Shown: positions 34,607 to 42,844 of the stretch, in pieces | Layout: every line of letters starts with the position of its first letter | Numbering within the stretch: the first letter of the stretch is position 1 | Assembly (NCBI RefSeq): GCF_024609245.1 | Contig: NZ_JANJYH010000007.1 | Location: forward strand, 1-64,000 | Origin: Haloarchaeobius sp. FL176 | GTDB lineage: Archaea; Halobacteriota; Halobacteria; Halobacteriales; Natrialbaceae | Length of the DNA stretch: 64,000 nt | Reading direction: 5' to 3' | Program-made: the position numbers and the translations under genes | Notes under the pieces: generated by a model | Databases searched by the model: none | Told to the model about the DNA's origin: nothing | What the model saw: only the letters and a program-made list of their open reading frames with translations

Positions 34607-35068
34607 ATGACTGAAGTAGCCCTCGAACACGACCGTGGGAGCGTCGAGCTCGACGACACCGAGCGAACGCTCTACGTCGGTCGCGACCGGCCCATCCGAC
34701 TCAGCGCCGGACATCGGATTCGACACCACGACGGGAAATGCTCGCGACCGCACGGGCACAACTACGAGGTGACCGTCCGTCTGACCGGGACGCTCACCGA
34801 CGAGGGGTGGCTCGTCGACAAGGGCGACGTGACAGACGTGCTCGACGCGTTCGACCACCGGTTCCTCCTCGAAGCGGGCGACCCACTCGTCGAGGCGTTC
34901 GAGGCAGCAGGCGACGGCGACGGCGTCGTCGTCCTCGAACACCCGCCGACGGCCGAGGTGATGAGCGCGTACTTCGAGGCCGAACTGGAATCACAGCTCC
35001 CGGACACCGTGACCGACGTGGCGGTCCGGGTCGCCGAGACGACGGAGCTGTGCGGTGGCGGCTTCTGA
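34607..35068 (+). CDS. queD: QueD, 6-carboxytetrahydropterin synthase
   Basis: The 153-aa product has the zinc histidines in RLSAGHRIRHH and RPHGHNYEVTV, the catalytic cysteine in DGKCSRPHG, and ETTELCGGG at the C terminus. It converts dihydroneopterin triphosphate to 6-carboxytetrahydropterin in the preQ0 pathway. In archaea preQ0 becomes archaeosine at tRNA position 15. It is first in queD-queE-queC. Confidence 0.92.
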   Translation: MTEVALEHDRGSVELDDTERTLYVGRDRPIRLSAGHRIRHHDGKCSRPHGHNYEVTVRLTGTLTDEGWLVDKGDVTDVLDAFDHRFLLEAGDPLVEAFEAAGDGDGVVVLEHPPTAEVMSAYFEAELESQLPDTVTDVAVRVAETTELCGGGF

Positions 35069-35069
35069 G

Positions 35070-35834
35070 ATGCCCGTCAGTAGCGACGTCACGCGGCCCG
35101 ACGACGGTGAGGGCGACCTCCCTATCAACGAGCTGTTCTACTCTCTGCAGGGTGAAGGGAGCCTCAGCGGGGTCCCGAGCGTGTTCGTCCGGACGAGCGG
35201 CTGCAACCTCCGCTGCTGGTTCTGTGACTCCTATCACACCTCGTGGGAGCCGACTCACGCCTGGATGGGTGTCGACGATATCGTCGACGCCGTCGTCGAC
35301 TACGACCACGCCGACCACGTCGTCGTCACGGGCGGCGAGCCGCTCCTCCACGAGCCCGTCGTCGACCTCCTGCACGAGCTCGACGCCCGGGGATACCACA
35401 CCACCGTCGAGACGAACGGGACCATCAACCGGGACGCCCCGATCGACCTCCTCTCCGTCTCGCCGAAGCTGGCGAACAGCACCCCGACCCCCGAGCGCGA
35501 CCCGACCGGCCAGGGCGAGTGGGCGGAGCGGCACGAGCGGGACCGCATCGACCTCGAGACCCTCTCCGAGCTCGTCGCGGACTACGACCACCAGCTGAAG
35601 TTCGTCGTCACGGACGAGTCCGACGTTGACGAGGTCGAGGCGCTGCTCCACCGGCTCCGCGATGTCGCCTGGGTGCCCGTCCACGACGAGAACGTGCTGC
35701 TGATGCCGGAGGGCGCGACCCGCGAGCGCCTCGCCGAGACCAGTGAGCGCGTCGCGGAGCTGGCGATGGCTCACGGCTACCGCTACACGCCGCGACTCCA
35801 CGTCGACCTCTGGAACGACGCCCCCGAAACGTGA
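35070..35834 (+). CDS. queE: QueE, 7-carboxy-7-deazaguanine synthase (radical SAM)
   Basis: The 254-aa radical SAM enzyme has its cluster cysteines at residues 45, 49 and 52 (TSGCNLRCWFCDSY), preceded by NELFYSLQGEG, which is typical of QueE. VVVTGGEPLLH is the GGE SAM motif. It contracts the ring of 6-carboxytetrahydropterin. ATG 35070 is two bases after the QueD stop; a GTG at 35055 inside queD is possible but less likely. Its stop overlaps an in-frame GTG start of queC. Confidence 0.93.
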   Translation: MPVSSDVTRPDDGEGDLPINELFYSLQGEGSLSGVPSVFVRTSGCNLRCWFCDSYHTSWEPTHAWMGVDDIVDAVVDYDHADHVVVTGGEPLLHEPVVDLLHELDARGYHTTVETNGTINRDAPIDLLSVSPKLANSTPTPERDPTGQGEWAERHERDRIDLETLSELVADYDHQLKFVVTDESDVDEVEALLHRLRDVAWVPVHDENVLLMPEGATRERLAETSERVAELAMAHGYRYTPRLHVDLWNDAPET

Positions 35835-35851
35835 CCCCATTCACCGTACAC

Positions 35852-36595
35852 ATGACCGACGACACCAGCGCAACGAGCGACCAGCACCACCCGACCGACC
35901 AGCAACGCGCCGTCGTCCTCGCCTCCGGCGGGATGGACTCCGCGACCGCGGCGTACCTCGCCGCCGACCGTGGCTACGAGGTCTGCCTGCTACACACCAG
36001 CTACGGACAGAACACCGCGAACCGCGAGTTCGAGTGCGCCGAGTCCCTCTCGAACGAACTCGACGCAGTCGTCGACTTCCTCCACGTCGAGACCGGACAC
36101 CTGCAGGCGGTCGGCGGCTCCTCACTCACCGACGAGGAGATGGACGTCGCGGACGCAGACCTCGATGCCGACGAGATACCGTCGTCGTACGTCCCGTTCC
36201 GCAACGCGAACCTGCTCTCTATGGCGGTCTCCTACGCCGAGGCGAAGAGCTGCGACGCGCTCTTCATCGGCGCCCACAGCGAGGACTTCTCGGGCTACCC
36301 CGACTGCCGTCCCGGCTTCTTCGATGCCTTCCAGACCGTCGTCGACGTGGGGACGAAGCCGGAGACAGACATCGCCATCGAAGCCCCGTTCGTCGAGTGG
36401 TCGAAGACGGACATCGCCGAGCGGGGGCTCGAACTCGGGGTTCCCTACGAGCACACCTGGTCGTGCTACCGCGAGGACGCACCTGCCTGTGGCACCTGTG
36501 ACGCCTGTGCGTTCCGACTCCAGGCGTTCCAGCGGCTCGACGAGCGCGACCCTATCCCGTACGAGGAGCGGCCGAGTTACGTTGAGGAGGCCTGA
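35852..36595 (+). CDS. queC: QueC, 7-cyano-7-deazaguanine synthase
   Basis: The 247-aa product is an ATP-dependent synthase with the PP-loop motif VVLASGGMDSATAAYLA at about residue 25. The four-cysteine zinc site near the C terminus is CYREDAPACGTCDACAFRL. It turns carboxydeazaguanine into preQ0 using ammonia and ATP. ATG 35852 is chosen; an alternative GTG at 35831, overlapping the queE stop, would add seven residues and also be reasonable. It completes the preQ0 operon. Confidence 0.93.
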   Translation: MTDDTSATSDQHHPTDQQRAVVLASGGMDSATAAYLAADRGYEVCLLHTSYGQNTANREFECAESLSNELDAVVDFLHVETGHLQAVGGSSLTDEEMDVADADLDADEIPSSYVPFRNANLLSMAVSYAEAKSCDALFIGAHSEDFSGYPDCRPGFFDAFQTVVDVGTKPETDIAIEAPFVEWSKTDIAERGLELGVPYEHTWSCYREDAPACGTCDACAFRLQAFQRLDERDPIPYEERPSYVEEA

Positions 36596-36628
36596 GATCG
36601 GTGGTTTGCTGTTCGGACGGGAGGCCGC

Positions 36629-36781
36629 TCAGGCCCCGGCGGGGACGGGTACCTCGACGGTTCGGTCGACCGCGAACAGCGCGAACAGCGCGAACAGACC
36701 GTACAGTGCCGGTTCGTTCGTGAACACCCCGATGACACCCAGGATGCCGAGCGCCCCGAGCTTCCGTACGTTCACTTGCAT
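36629..36781 (-). CDS. small membrane protein (50 aa)
   Basis: The short product starts MQVNVRKLGALGILGVIGVF. It has two hydrophobic segments (LGALGILGVIGVF and ALYGLFALFALFAVD) and a short polar tail. No family is recognised. It is convergent with queC and lies 48 nt downstream of the DMT transporter start region on the same strand. The start at 36781 avoids a proline/histidine-rich upstream extension. Confidence 0.5.
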   Translation of the reverse strand: MQVNVRKLGALGILGVIGVFTNEPALYGLFALFALFAVDRTVEVPVPAGA

Positions 36782-36829
36782 CACATGTAGTGGTGGGGTG
36801 TGTGGGTTCATAACGGGCGGGGGCGGTTC

Positions 36830-37792
36830 TCAGTCCGTCGGAACGTCGTCCCCGTGAGCGTCGTCCTCCTCGTCCTGTTCCCGAATCCAGACCGTGATGG
36901 CGATGCCGACCAGCGCTATCGCCCCACCGGCGACCGTCAGGACGCCGGGGACCTCCGCGAACAGCGCCAGCGCGAGCACGGCGCTCCCGAGCGGCTCCCC
37001 CAGCAGCGAGACGCTCACGACCGCGGACTCGACCCGGTCCAGCAACCAGTTGATGACGGTATGCCCGAAGATTCCGGGGCCGACCGCCATCGCCAGGAAC
37101 AGCACGTACTCCCGTGGCGGATACCCGAGCAGTGCGTGGCCCTCCGCGACGACCGTCGCGAACAGTACGACTGTGCAGGCCGCGTAGACGACGGTAACGT
37201 ACGGGAACAGCCGGATGCGCTGGCGGAGCGACCGACCGGCGAGCACGTAGCCCGCGGCCATCGCGGCGGCGACCACCGCGAGGACGTTCCCGAGCAGCGG
37301 GTCGGTCGCGGTCGCACTCTCTCCCGCGTCGAGGCCGATGAGTGCGGCTCCGAACACGGCGACGACGATGCCCGTGACCGTCCGTCGGGTGACGCGGTCG
37401 CGCAGGAACAGCCACGCGCCGACGGCGACGAACAGCGGCTGGGTCTGGACGAGCGTCGCGCTCGCCGCGATGGTCGTCAGGTCGATGCTCGCGAACCAGA
37501 GCGCGAAGTGGGCCGCGAGGGCGACGCCCGCGACGACCGCGAGACCCATGTCCCGGCTCGTGATGCGCCGGAAGTCACCCGGGGACCGCCGGAGCGCGAC
37601 GGGTGCGACGAGACAGGTCATGAACAGGACCCGGTAGAACGCTTTCACCGAGCTCGGGGCCGCCGACAGCTCAACGAGTGGCGCGCTCGTGCTGACGGCG
37701 GCGACGGCGACTGCGAGCCCGACCACCGGGCGGGAGCCGACGTACTCGCGGACGGCGACTGACACGTCAGCCCATCCGGGGAGCCGCATCAA
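36830..37792 (-). CDS. EamA/DMT family transporter
   Basis: The 320-aa membrane protein has ten helices in two EamA repeats, with SSVKAFYRVLFMTCLVAPVAL in the first half and a repeat of the same type after GYVLAGRSL (GHTVINWLLDRVESAVVSVS, EPLGSAVLALALFAEVP). DMT permeases export or import metabolites; the substrate is unknown. It ends in an acidic cytoplasmic tail (REQDEEDDAHGDD). Confidence 0.88.
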   Translation of the reverse strand: MMRLPGWADVSVAVREYVGSRPVVGLAVAVAAVSTSAPLVELSAAPSSVKAFYRVLFMTCLVAPVALRRSPGDFRRITSRDMGLAVVAGVALAAHFALWFASIDLTTIAASATLVQTQPLFVAVGAWLFLRDRVTRRTVTGIVVAVFGAALIGLDAGESATATDPLLGNVLAVVAAAMAAGYVLAGRSLRQRIRLFPYVTVVYAACTVVLFATVVAEGHALLGYPPREYVLFLAMAVGPGIFGHTVINWLLDRVESAVVSVSLLGEPLGSAVLALALFAEVPGVLTVAGGAIALVGIAITVWIREQDEEDDAHGDDVPTD

Positions 37793-37847
37793 GGAGATTC
37801 CGGTAGCGGCGAGCCGAGCGAGTCCACCCGTCCCCCGTCGTGGGGCC

Positions 37848-38408
37848 CTACTCCGCGTCGGCGGGCGTGTCGAAGTCGTGGAAGTGCTCGCCCTTCTCCT
37901 TCGAGAGGACGTTCAACGCGGCCGCGGCCCCGTCACCCGCGGAGATGATCGCCTGCCACTCCTCGGCGCGGACCATCGCACCGGTGGCGTAGCAGTCCGC
38001 GACACTCGTCTCCATCGTCACGTCCACGTCGACCACGTCCTCGTCGGTGAACGCACAACCGAGGTCCTCGGCGAGGTCCCGGTCCGCGCCGGTCGCGAGG
38101 ACGACGTAGTCCGCGTCGACTGCGTCGTCGGCATCCGTGGTGACGGTGAACCCGGCATCCGTCGTCTCGATGCCGGTCACCTCGACACCCTGATGCCGTT
38201 CGACGCCGAACTCGTCGACCTGTTCGCGGGCGTCCTCGACGAAGGCGGAGCCGTCCTCGGAGTCGATACCGAGGTAGTTGAACAGGTGTGCCTTGTGCAT
38301 CCAGGTGCCGTCCGTGTCGTAGACGGTGGTCTCGAGTCCGTTCTTCGCGGTGAACAGTGCGGCGGACAGGCCGGCGGGGCCGCCGCCGACGACGGCGATG
38401 TGTGTCAT
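37848..38408 (-). CDS. half-size FAD-binding oxidoreductase (thioredoxin reductase-like)
   Basis: The 186-aa product has one FAD-binding domain: the dinucleotide motif HIAVVGGGPAGLSAALFTAK at the start, YVVLATGADR and the C-terminal CYATGAMVRAEEWQAIISAG. It lacks the NAD(P)H domain and CxxC of full thioredoxin reductases (about 310 aa). Short forms like this are found in haloarchaea; partner and substrate are unknown. ATG 38408 is chosen, as the 51 upstream codons are low-quality sequence. Confidence 0.82.
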   Translation of the reverse strand: MTHIAVVGGGPAGLSAALFTAKNGLETTVYDTDGTWMHKAHLFNYLGIDSEDGSAFVEDAREQVDEFGVERHQGVEVTGIETTDAGFTVTTDADDAVDADYVVLATGADRDLAEDLGCAFTDEDVVDVDVTMETSVADCYATGAMVRAEEWQAIISAGDGAAAALNVLSKEKGEHFHDFDTPADAE

Positions 38409-38472
38409 ACAGTGGTAATAGACGCCCGCGTCGCGGTTAAAGGTACGCGAGGCGGCCAGCTGGGTGGGTCTA

Positions 38473-38955
38473 TCAGCGCTCCAGTAGCTCTTTCGTCCGG
38501 CGGTGCCGGTACCGGAACATCGGCTCGAAGCCAACCCACGCGAACGGGCCGCCGAGGTCACCCAGTCCGCCGAGCGGGAGCCGGTACTCGACGCGGTCGT
38601 CGATCACGGTGCGGTCGCCGGCGGCGTAGAAGCTGTGGGTGTGCTCCCAGTGTCGGAACGGGCCGCCACGCATCTCGTCCCGGAACAGCGCCGCACCGGC
38701 GTCCTCGGTCCGTTCCGTGATGACGGAGGTCCAGCGCTGGGCCGGCCCCACGCCGAGCGGGCGCATCGCCATCTCGATCTCCGAACCGGTCTCCAGCACC
38801 TCGGGGTCCGGTTCGCCGTCAGGCCCATGGACAGCTTCGACATCGAGATTCGCGAAGCCGGGGGTGAGCGCCTCCAGACCGGCGACGTCGGAGTGAAAAT
38901 CCCAGACCGTCTGGAACGGGGCGTCGACGACAGTGCGACGCGAGTAAACGGGCAT
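38473..38955 (-). CDS. SRPBCC (START/Bet v1-like) family protein
   Basis: The 160-aa product has the SRPBCC pattern: MPVYSRRTVVDAPFQTVWDF at the start, beta strands ending in GSEIEMAMRPLGVG and RWTSVITERT, and FRHWEHTHSFYAAGDRTVID before a C-terminal helix with YRHRRTKELL. The fold makes a hydrophobic pocket for lipids or polyketide-like ligands. The ligand is unknown. The start is set at 38955. Confidence 0.85.
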   Translation of the reverse strand: MPVYSRRTVVDAPFQTVWDFHSDVAGLEALTPGFANLDVEAVHGPDGEPDPEVLETGSEIEMAMRPLGVGPAQRWTSVITERTEDAGAALFRDEMRGGPFRHWEHTHSFYAAGDRTVIDDRVEYRLPLGGLGDLGGPFAWVGFEPMFRYRHRRTKELLER

Positions 38956-39050
38956 GCGTACCTGTAGGGAATCCGAGTGCAAAAGGAGCCCGGTGGCGGC
39001 ACCGACGGCCTGCGTCCGACCGTGTCCCCGACGACTCCGTCCGTCGGGCG

Positions 39051-39479
39051 TTACTTCAGGCGTTCCTGGAGGAACGACGGGTGTGCAGCGGTAACTCCCT
39101 CGATGGAGAGCACCTCGTCGTGGATGACGTCGCCGAGCTCGTCGCCGTCCGCGGCGCGGACCTCGGCCATCAGCATGTGGTCACCGCTGGAGGTGTACAG
39201 CGACTCGACGGCGTCCAGCTCTTTGAGTGCGCGGGTGGCCTCGACGTAGCGCTCGGATGCCACGTCGATGCCGACCAGTGCGATCGACTGGCTGGAGAGC
39301 TTCTTCGGGTCGACGTCGGCCGAGTAGCCGACGATGACTCCCTCCTCCTCGAGTTGACTGATGTACTTCCGAACGGTGGGTTTCGAGACCTCGGCTCGGT
39401 CAGCGATTTCGGCATAAGAGGCCTGTGCGTCTTCCTCCAGCACAGAGAGGATACGGTCGGCCGTCGATTCGGTGCTCAT
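39051..39479 (-). CDS. Lrp/AsnC family transcriptional regulator
   Basis: The 142-aa product has an N-terminal helix-turn-helix (DRILSVLEEDAQASYAEIAD, VSKPTVRKYISQLEEEGVI) and a C-terminal ACT-like (RAM) domain (YTSSGDHMLMAEVRAADGDE). It lies just downstream of korB on the same strand, with its own TATA-like CTTATTTTTCC 24-33 nt upstream. Haloarchaeal Lrp proteins often act near metabolic genes, so korAB is a reasonable but unproven target. Confidence 0.9.
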   Translation of the reverse strand: MSTESTADRILSVLEEDAQASYAEIADRAEVSKPTVRKYISQLEEEGVIVGYSADVDPKKLSSQSIALVGIDVASERYVEATRALKELDAVESLYTSSGDHMLMAEVRAADGDELGDVIHDEVLSIEGVTAAHPSFLQERLK

Positions 39480-39582
39480 ACAGTAGAGTTTGCGTCGGCG
39501 GAAAAATAAGTTATGAATCCGAAAACGGGACGAATAGTTCGCAAAACGCCCCGGGCGGGCGCGGCGAAATCGGGCGACGGCG

Positions 39583-40518
39583 CTACTTGTGACGCTCGAG
39601 CAGGTCGTAGCTGCGCTCCCACTCGTAGTCGTCGTCGAAGTAGCGCTCGGCGAGCGGCTCCTCCGGCATCTCGCCGATGGCCTGCTTCTCCTGCTGGTAG
39701 GACGGGCTCTCGTCGTCGACGTAGTAGCGGCCGGTGAGCACCTCGCCCTCGTAGAGCTTGTTCTCCGTCTGGAACATCATCCGGGCGGCCTCCTCGCGGT
39801 CGTTGATGTCGTGGTCGTAGTCGTCGGAGTCCTGGATGTCGACGTACGGGACGTACTGCTTCGCGTCCTTGTTCCAGGTCGGGCACTGGGTGAGGAAGTC
39901 GATGTGCGCGAAGCCGTCGTACTCGATGGCCTCCTTGATGATCTCCTTGGCCTGGTTCGGGTTGACGGCCGCGGTGCGGGCGACGTAGCCCGCGCCGGCG
40001 TTGAGCGACTGCGACAGCGGCCGGATGGGTGTCTTCGCGCTCCCCGACGGCTGGGTCTTGGACTTGTGGCCCTTCGGGGAGGTTGGCGAGGTCTGGCCCT
40101 TCGTCAGGCCGAAGACCTCGTTGTTGAACACGATGTAGGTCATGTCGTGGTTCTCCCGGGCGGTGTGGATGAAGTGGTTCCCGCCGATGCCGTAGCCGTC
40201 ACCGTCGCCGCCGGCGGCGACGACCTCCAGCTCCGGGTTGGCCAGCTTCGCGGCCCGTGCGACGGGCAGCGAACGGCCGTGGATGGTGTGGAAACCGTAG
40301 CTGTCGAGGTAGCTGTTCAGCTTGCCCGAGCAGCCGATACCGGTGACAGTCAGGACCTCCTCCGGGTTTCGGCCGACCTCGGGCAGGGCCTGCTTCAGCG
40401 CCTTCAGGACGCCGAAGTCACCGCAGCCCGGACACCAGGTCGGCTGGGGCTCGTTACCGGGGGTGAACTCGTCCCGGTCGATCTCTCGTTCCTCTCCGAT
40501 CGCGTTGAATGCACTCAT
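39583..40518 (-). CDS. korB: 2-oxoacid:ferredoxin oxidoreductase, beta subunit
   Basis: The 311-aa product contains the thiamine diphosphate site GGDGDGYGIGGNHF followed by IVFNNEVFGLTKGQTSPTS, and iron-sulfur cysteines in PTWCPGCGDFG (C29, C32), GIGCSGK and LTQCPTW. It oxidises 2-oxoacids, passing electrons to ferredoxin. The C-terminal region is rich in acidic residues and long. It starts 3 nt after the korA stop. Confidence 0.95.
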   Translation of the reverse strand: MSAFNAIGEEREIDRDEFTPGNEPQPTWCPGCGDFGVLKALKQALPEVGRNPEEVLTVTGIGCSGKLNSYLDSYGFHTIHGRSLPVARAAKLANPELEVVAAGGDGDGYGIGGNHFIHTARENHDMTYIVFNNEVFGLTKGQTSPTSPKGHKSKTQPSGSAKTPIRPLSQSLNAGAGYVARTAAVNPNQAKEIIKEAIEYDGFAHIDFLTQCPTWNKDAKQYVPYVDIQDSDDYDHDINDREEAARMMFQTENKLYEGEVLTGRYYVDDESPSYQQEKQAIGEMPEEPLAERYFDDDYEWERSYDLLERHK

Positions 40519-40521
40519 GGT

Positions 40522-42432
40522 CTAATCACCTGCTGCTGGTTCGAATCGCACCTGTGCTGTCGGGTCGGCCGAGTCGCCACCGAGGCGAATCTCGAAGCCC
40601 TCGACGATCTCGCCGGGCTCGAACGGGTTCCCGTTGTACTTGAGCATCGAGGTGAGCTTCGGGCCGAACCGGCCCAGCTCCTTCTGGAGCAGGCCACGGA
40701 ACTGCGCCGACGCGTTCATCTCCACGACGAGCGCCTCGTCGACGCTCTCCAAGAACTCGGTCAGTTCGTCCTCGGGGAACGGCATCATGTCGGAGACGCC
40801 GATGCCCTTGACGGCGTGGCCGGCGTCGTTGAGGCGGTCGACGGCCTCTTCGACGGTCCCCTGCTGGGAGCCCCAGGTGATGATTCCGAGGTCCGCGGAC
40901 TCGTCGCCGAAGTACGTCTGCTGGGAGTCGTGTTCCTCGTCGAGCTCCGTCCGGATGGACTCGAGCTTGCGCGTCCGGCGGTCCATCTGGAGGACGCGGT
41001 TGTCCGTGTCCTCGGCGATGTGGCCGGACGGCCAGTGCTCGTTGCCCGACGCGAGGTAGCGACCGCCCTTCTGCCCCGGGATGGAGCGCGGACTGACGCC
41101 GTTCTCGGTCTCGTCGGGGTCGGACTGGAAGCGCATGAACTTGCCCGACGCCTCGTGGGCGGCCTCCTTCAGCTCCTCCTCGCTGAGCGTCGAGCCGAGC
41201 GACGGGTTCGGCTCGCGGTCGAAGAAGCTCTCGTCGACGTTCTTGTTCTCGCCGGAGAGCTTCTGGTCGTAGATGAGGATGGCCGGAATCTGGTACTCGT
41301 AGGCGATGTGGAACGCCATCCGGGTCTGATCGTACGCCTCCTCGATGTTCCCGGGCGCGAAGACGACGCGCTGGGAGTCACCCTGGGAGGTGTAGAGGAC
41401 GTGTTCGAGGTCGGCCTGCTCGGGCTTCGTCGGCATCCCGGTCGACGGCCCGGCTCGCATGGACTCGACGAGCACGAGCGGCGTCTCGGTCATCTCCGCG
41501 AGGCCGAGCGGCTCGGACATCAGCGCGAAGCCACCGCCGGACGACCCGGACATGGCCTTCACGCCGGCGTGGCTCGCACCGACGGCGAGCGCGGCCGCGG
41601 CGATCTCGTCCTCGACCTGCTCGGAGATGCCGCCCATCTTCGGCAGGTTCTGTGTCATGATGGTGAACACGTCGGTCCACGGCGTCATCGGGTAGCCTGC
41701 GATGAAGCGACAGCCCTCGTCGATGGCGCCGTAGGCGATTGCGTTCGACCCGGAGACGAGCACCTGCTCCTCGTCGTGCTCGCCCGAGGGGGCGCGCACG
41801 TCGTGCTCGAACTCGTACTCCTCCTGTGCCATCTCGTAGGCATCGCGCAGGATGGAGAGGTTCGCCTCGAGGACGTCCCCGGACATCGCGTCCGTCATCA
41901 GGTCCTCGATGTGGTCGAGGTCCATTTCCAGCAGCGCGGCGGTGACGCCGACGCCGGCCGTGTTCCGCATGACCTCGCGGCCGTGCTCCTTGGCCATGCC
42001 GCGGAGGTCGATGGGGAACACGTGCCAGTCGTTCTCCTCGGCGCGCTCCTCGAGGTTCAGCTCGGCCACGTCGTCGTCCTCCAGGAGCCCGGAGTCGTAG
42101 ACGATGACGCCACCCTCGCGGAGTTCGTCGAGGTTCTCAGAGAGCGGTTTGATCTCCTCGTCGCCGTAGACGGCCTCCTCCTTCGGGTTCCGGGCGAACG
42201 AGTCGCCCAGCGCGAGCAGGAAGTTGTAGCCGTCACCGCGGGACTGTACCTCGTGCCCTGCCGCTCGAATCTCCACGTACGTGTGGCCACCACGGATCCG
42301 AGATGGGTAGTGGCGGTGTGTGAAGATGTCGAGCCCCGACCGCATCAGGGCCTTCGCGAAGTTCTGGCTCGTCGAGTCGATTCCGTCTCCGGAACCGCCT
42401 GCGATCCGCCAGATAAGTTCGTCATCAGTCAT
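40522..42432 (-). CDS. korA: 2-oxoacid:ferredoxin oxidoreductase, alpha subunit (gamma-alpha fusion)
   Basis: The 636-aa product fuses the gamma domain (residues 1-180: RIAGGSGDGIDSTSQNFAKA, PSRIRGGHTYVEIR) to the alpha domain, beginning around LVSGSNAIAYGAIDEG and with FIAGYPMTPWTDVF. It is the partner of KorB and handles CoA and pyruvate/2-oxoglutarate. ATG 42432 is preferred to a TTG two codons upstream. An inverted repeat lies about 70-80 nt before it. Confidence 0.95.
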   Translation of the reverse strand: MTDDELIWRIAGGSGDGIDSTSQNFAKALMRSGLDIFTHRHYPSRIRGGHTYVEIRAAGHEVQSRGDGYNFLLALGDSFARNPKEEAVYGDEEIKPLSENLDELREGGVIVYDSGLLEDDDVAELNLEERAEENDWHVFPIDLRGMAKEHGREVMRNTAGVGVTAALLEMDLDHIEDLMTDAMSGDVLEANLSILRDAYEMAQEEYEFEHDVRAPSGEHDEEQVLVSGSNAIAYGAIDEGCRFIAGYPMTPWTDVFTIMTQNLPKMGGISEQVEDEIAAAALAVGASHAGVKAMSGSSGGGFALMSEPLGLAEMTETPLVLVESMRAGPSTGMPTKPEQADLEHVLYTSQGDSQRVVFAPGNIEEAYDQTRMAFHIAYEYQIPAILIYDQKLSGENKNVDESFFDREPNPSLGSTLSEEELKEAAHEASGKFMRFQSDPDETENGVSPRSIPGQKGGRYLASGNEHWPSGHIAEDTDNRVLQMDRRTRKLESIRTELDEEHDSQQTYFGDESADLGIITWGSQQGTVEEAVDRLNDAGHAVKGIGVSDMMPFPEDELTEFLESVDEALVVEMNASAQFRGLLQKELGRFGPKLTSMLKYNGNPFEPGEIVEGFEIRLGGDSADPTAQVRFEPAAGD

Positions 42433-42500
42433 GCTCAATAATCACGGCCCCCTGTAAGGCCAGTGTAGTAGTGAGTTGGTCGGAGTCGGACTAAAGCCTT

Positions 42501-42515
42501 TGCTATACATTAGCA
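42501..42515. promoter_or_regulatory. inverted repeat in the korA upstream region
   Basis: TGCTA-TACAT-TAGCA has 5-bp arms around a 5-bp centre. It is 70-84 nt upstream of the korA ATG, in an AT-rich stretch that may hold the promoter. A nearby Lrp regulator makes this a candidate binding site, but the repeat is short and could be chance. Confidence 0.35.
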
Positions 42516-42611
42516 TGGAATAATAGTGATAGACTGACGGCGCGGCCGTCGTCGCGCCGAACGCACGGTCGAACCGCACGAATTTTAATCCGGAACCGAC
42601 TCCGTTCGTAC

Positions 42612-42818
42612 ATGCCAACCGACGACGAACTACCCGAGATTCCGGTCATCTGCGAGGACTGCGACACCCGGACCGCCGTCCCTTTCAGCGAGGTCGAGGA
42701 CGCGGTCACCCGGCATAACGAACAGCTACACGACGGCGAACCGGGCGCAGAGGTCGACCCCGAGGTGCTCGACCAGCTGAACGATCTCGTCGCCGAGGAT
42801 ATGGGCCTCCTCGACTGA
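42612..42818 (+). CDS. small haloarchaeal protein with CxxC
   Basis: The 68-aa acidic product starts MPTDDELPEIPVICEDCDTR. It has one CxxC pair and no other metal ligand cluster apart from a histidine or two, so a dimeric zinc site or redox role is possible. The rest is helical (EDAVTRHNEQL, DQLNDLVAEDMGLL). A TTTTAATC box about 26 nt before the ATG indicates a leaderless gene. It is divergent from korA. Confidence 0.75.
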   Translation: MPTDDELPEIPVICEDCDTRTAVPFSEVEDAVTRHNEQLHDGEPGAEVDPEVLDQLNDLVAEDMGLLD

Positions 42819-42844
42819 GACGACGACGACCGCCTGCTGGCGGT

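Noticed and set aside
39589..42441. A 950-codon open frame antisense to korA-korB
   Set aside because: It has the usual high-GC shadow property and overlaps two well-supported genes. It shows no domain.
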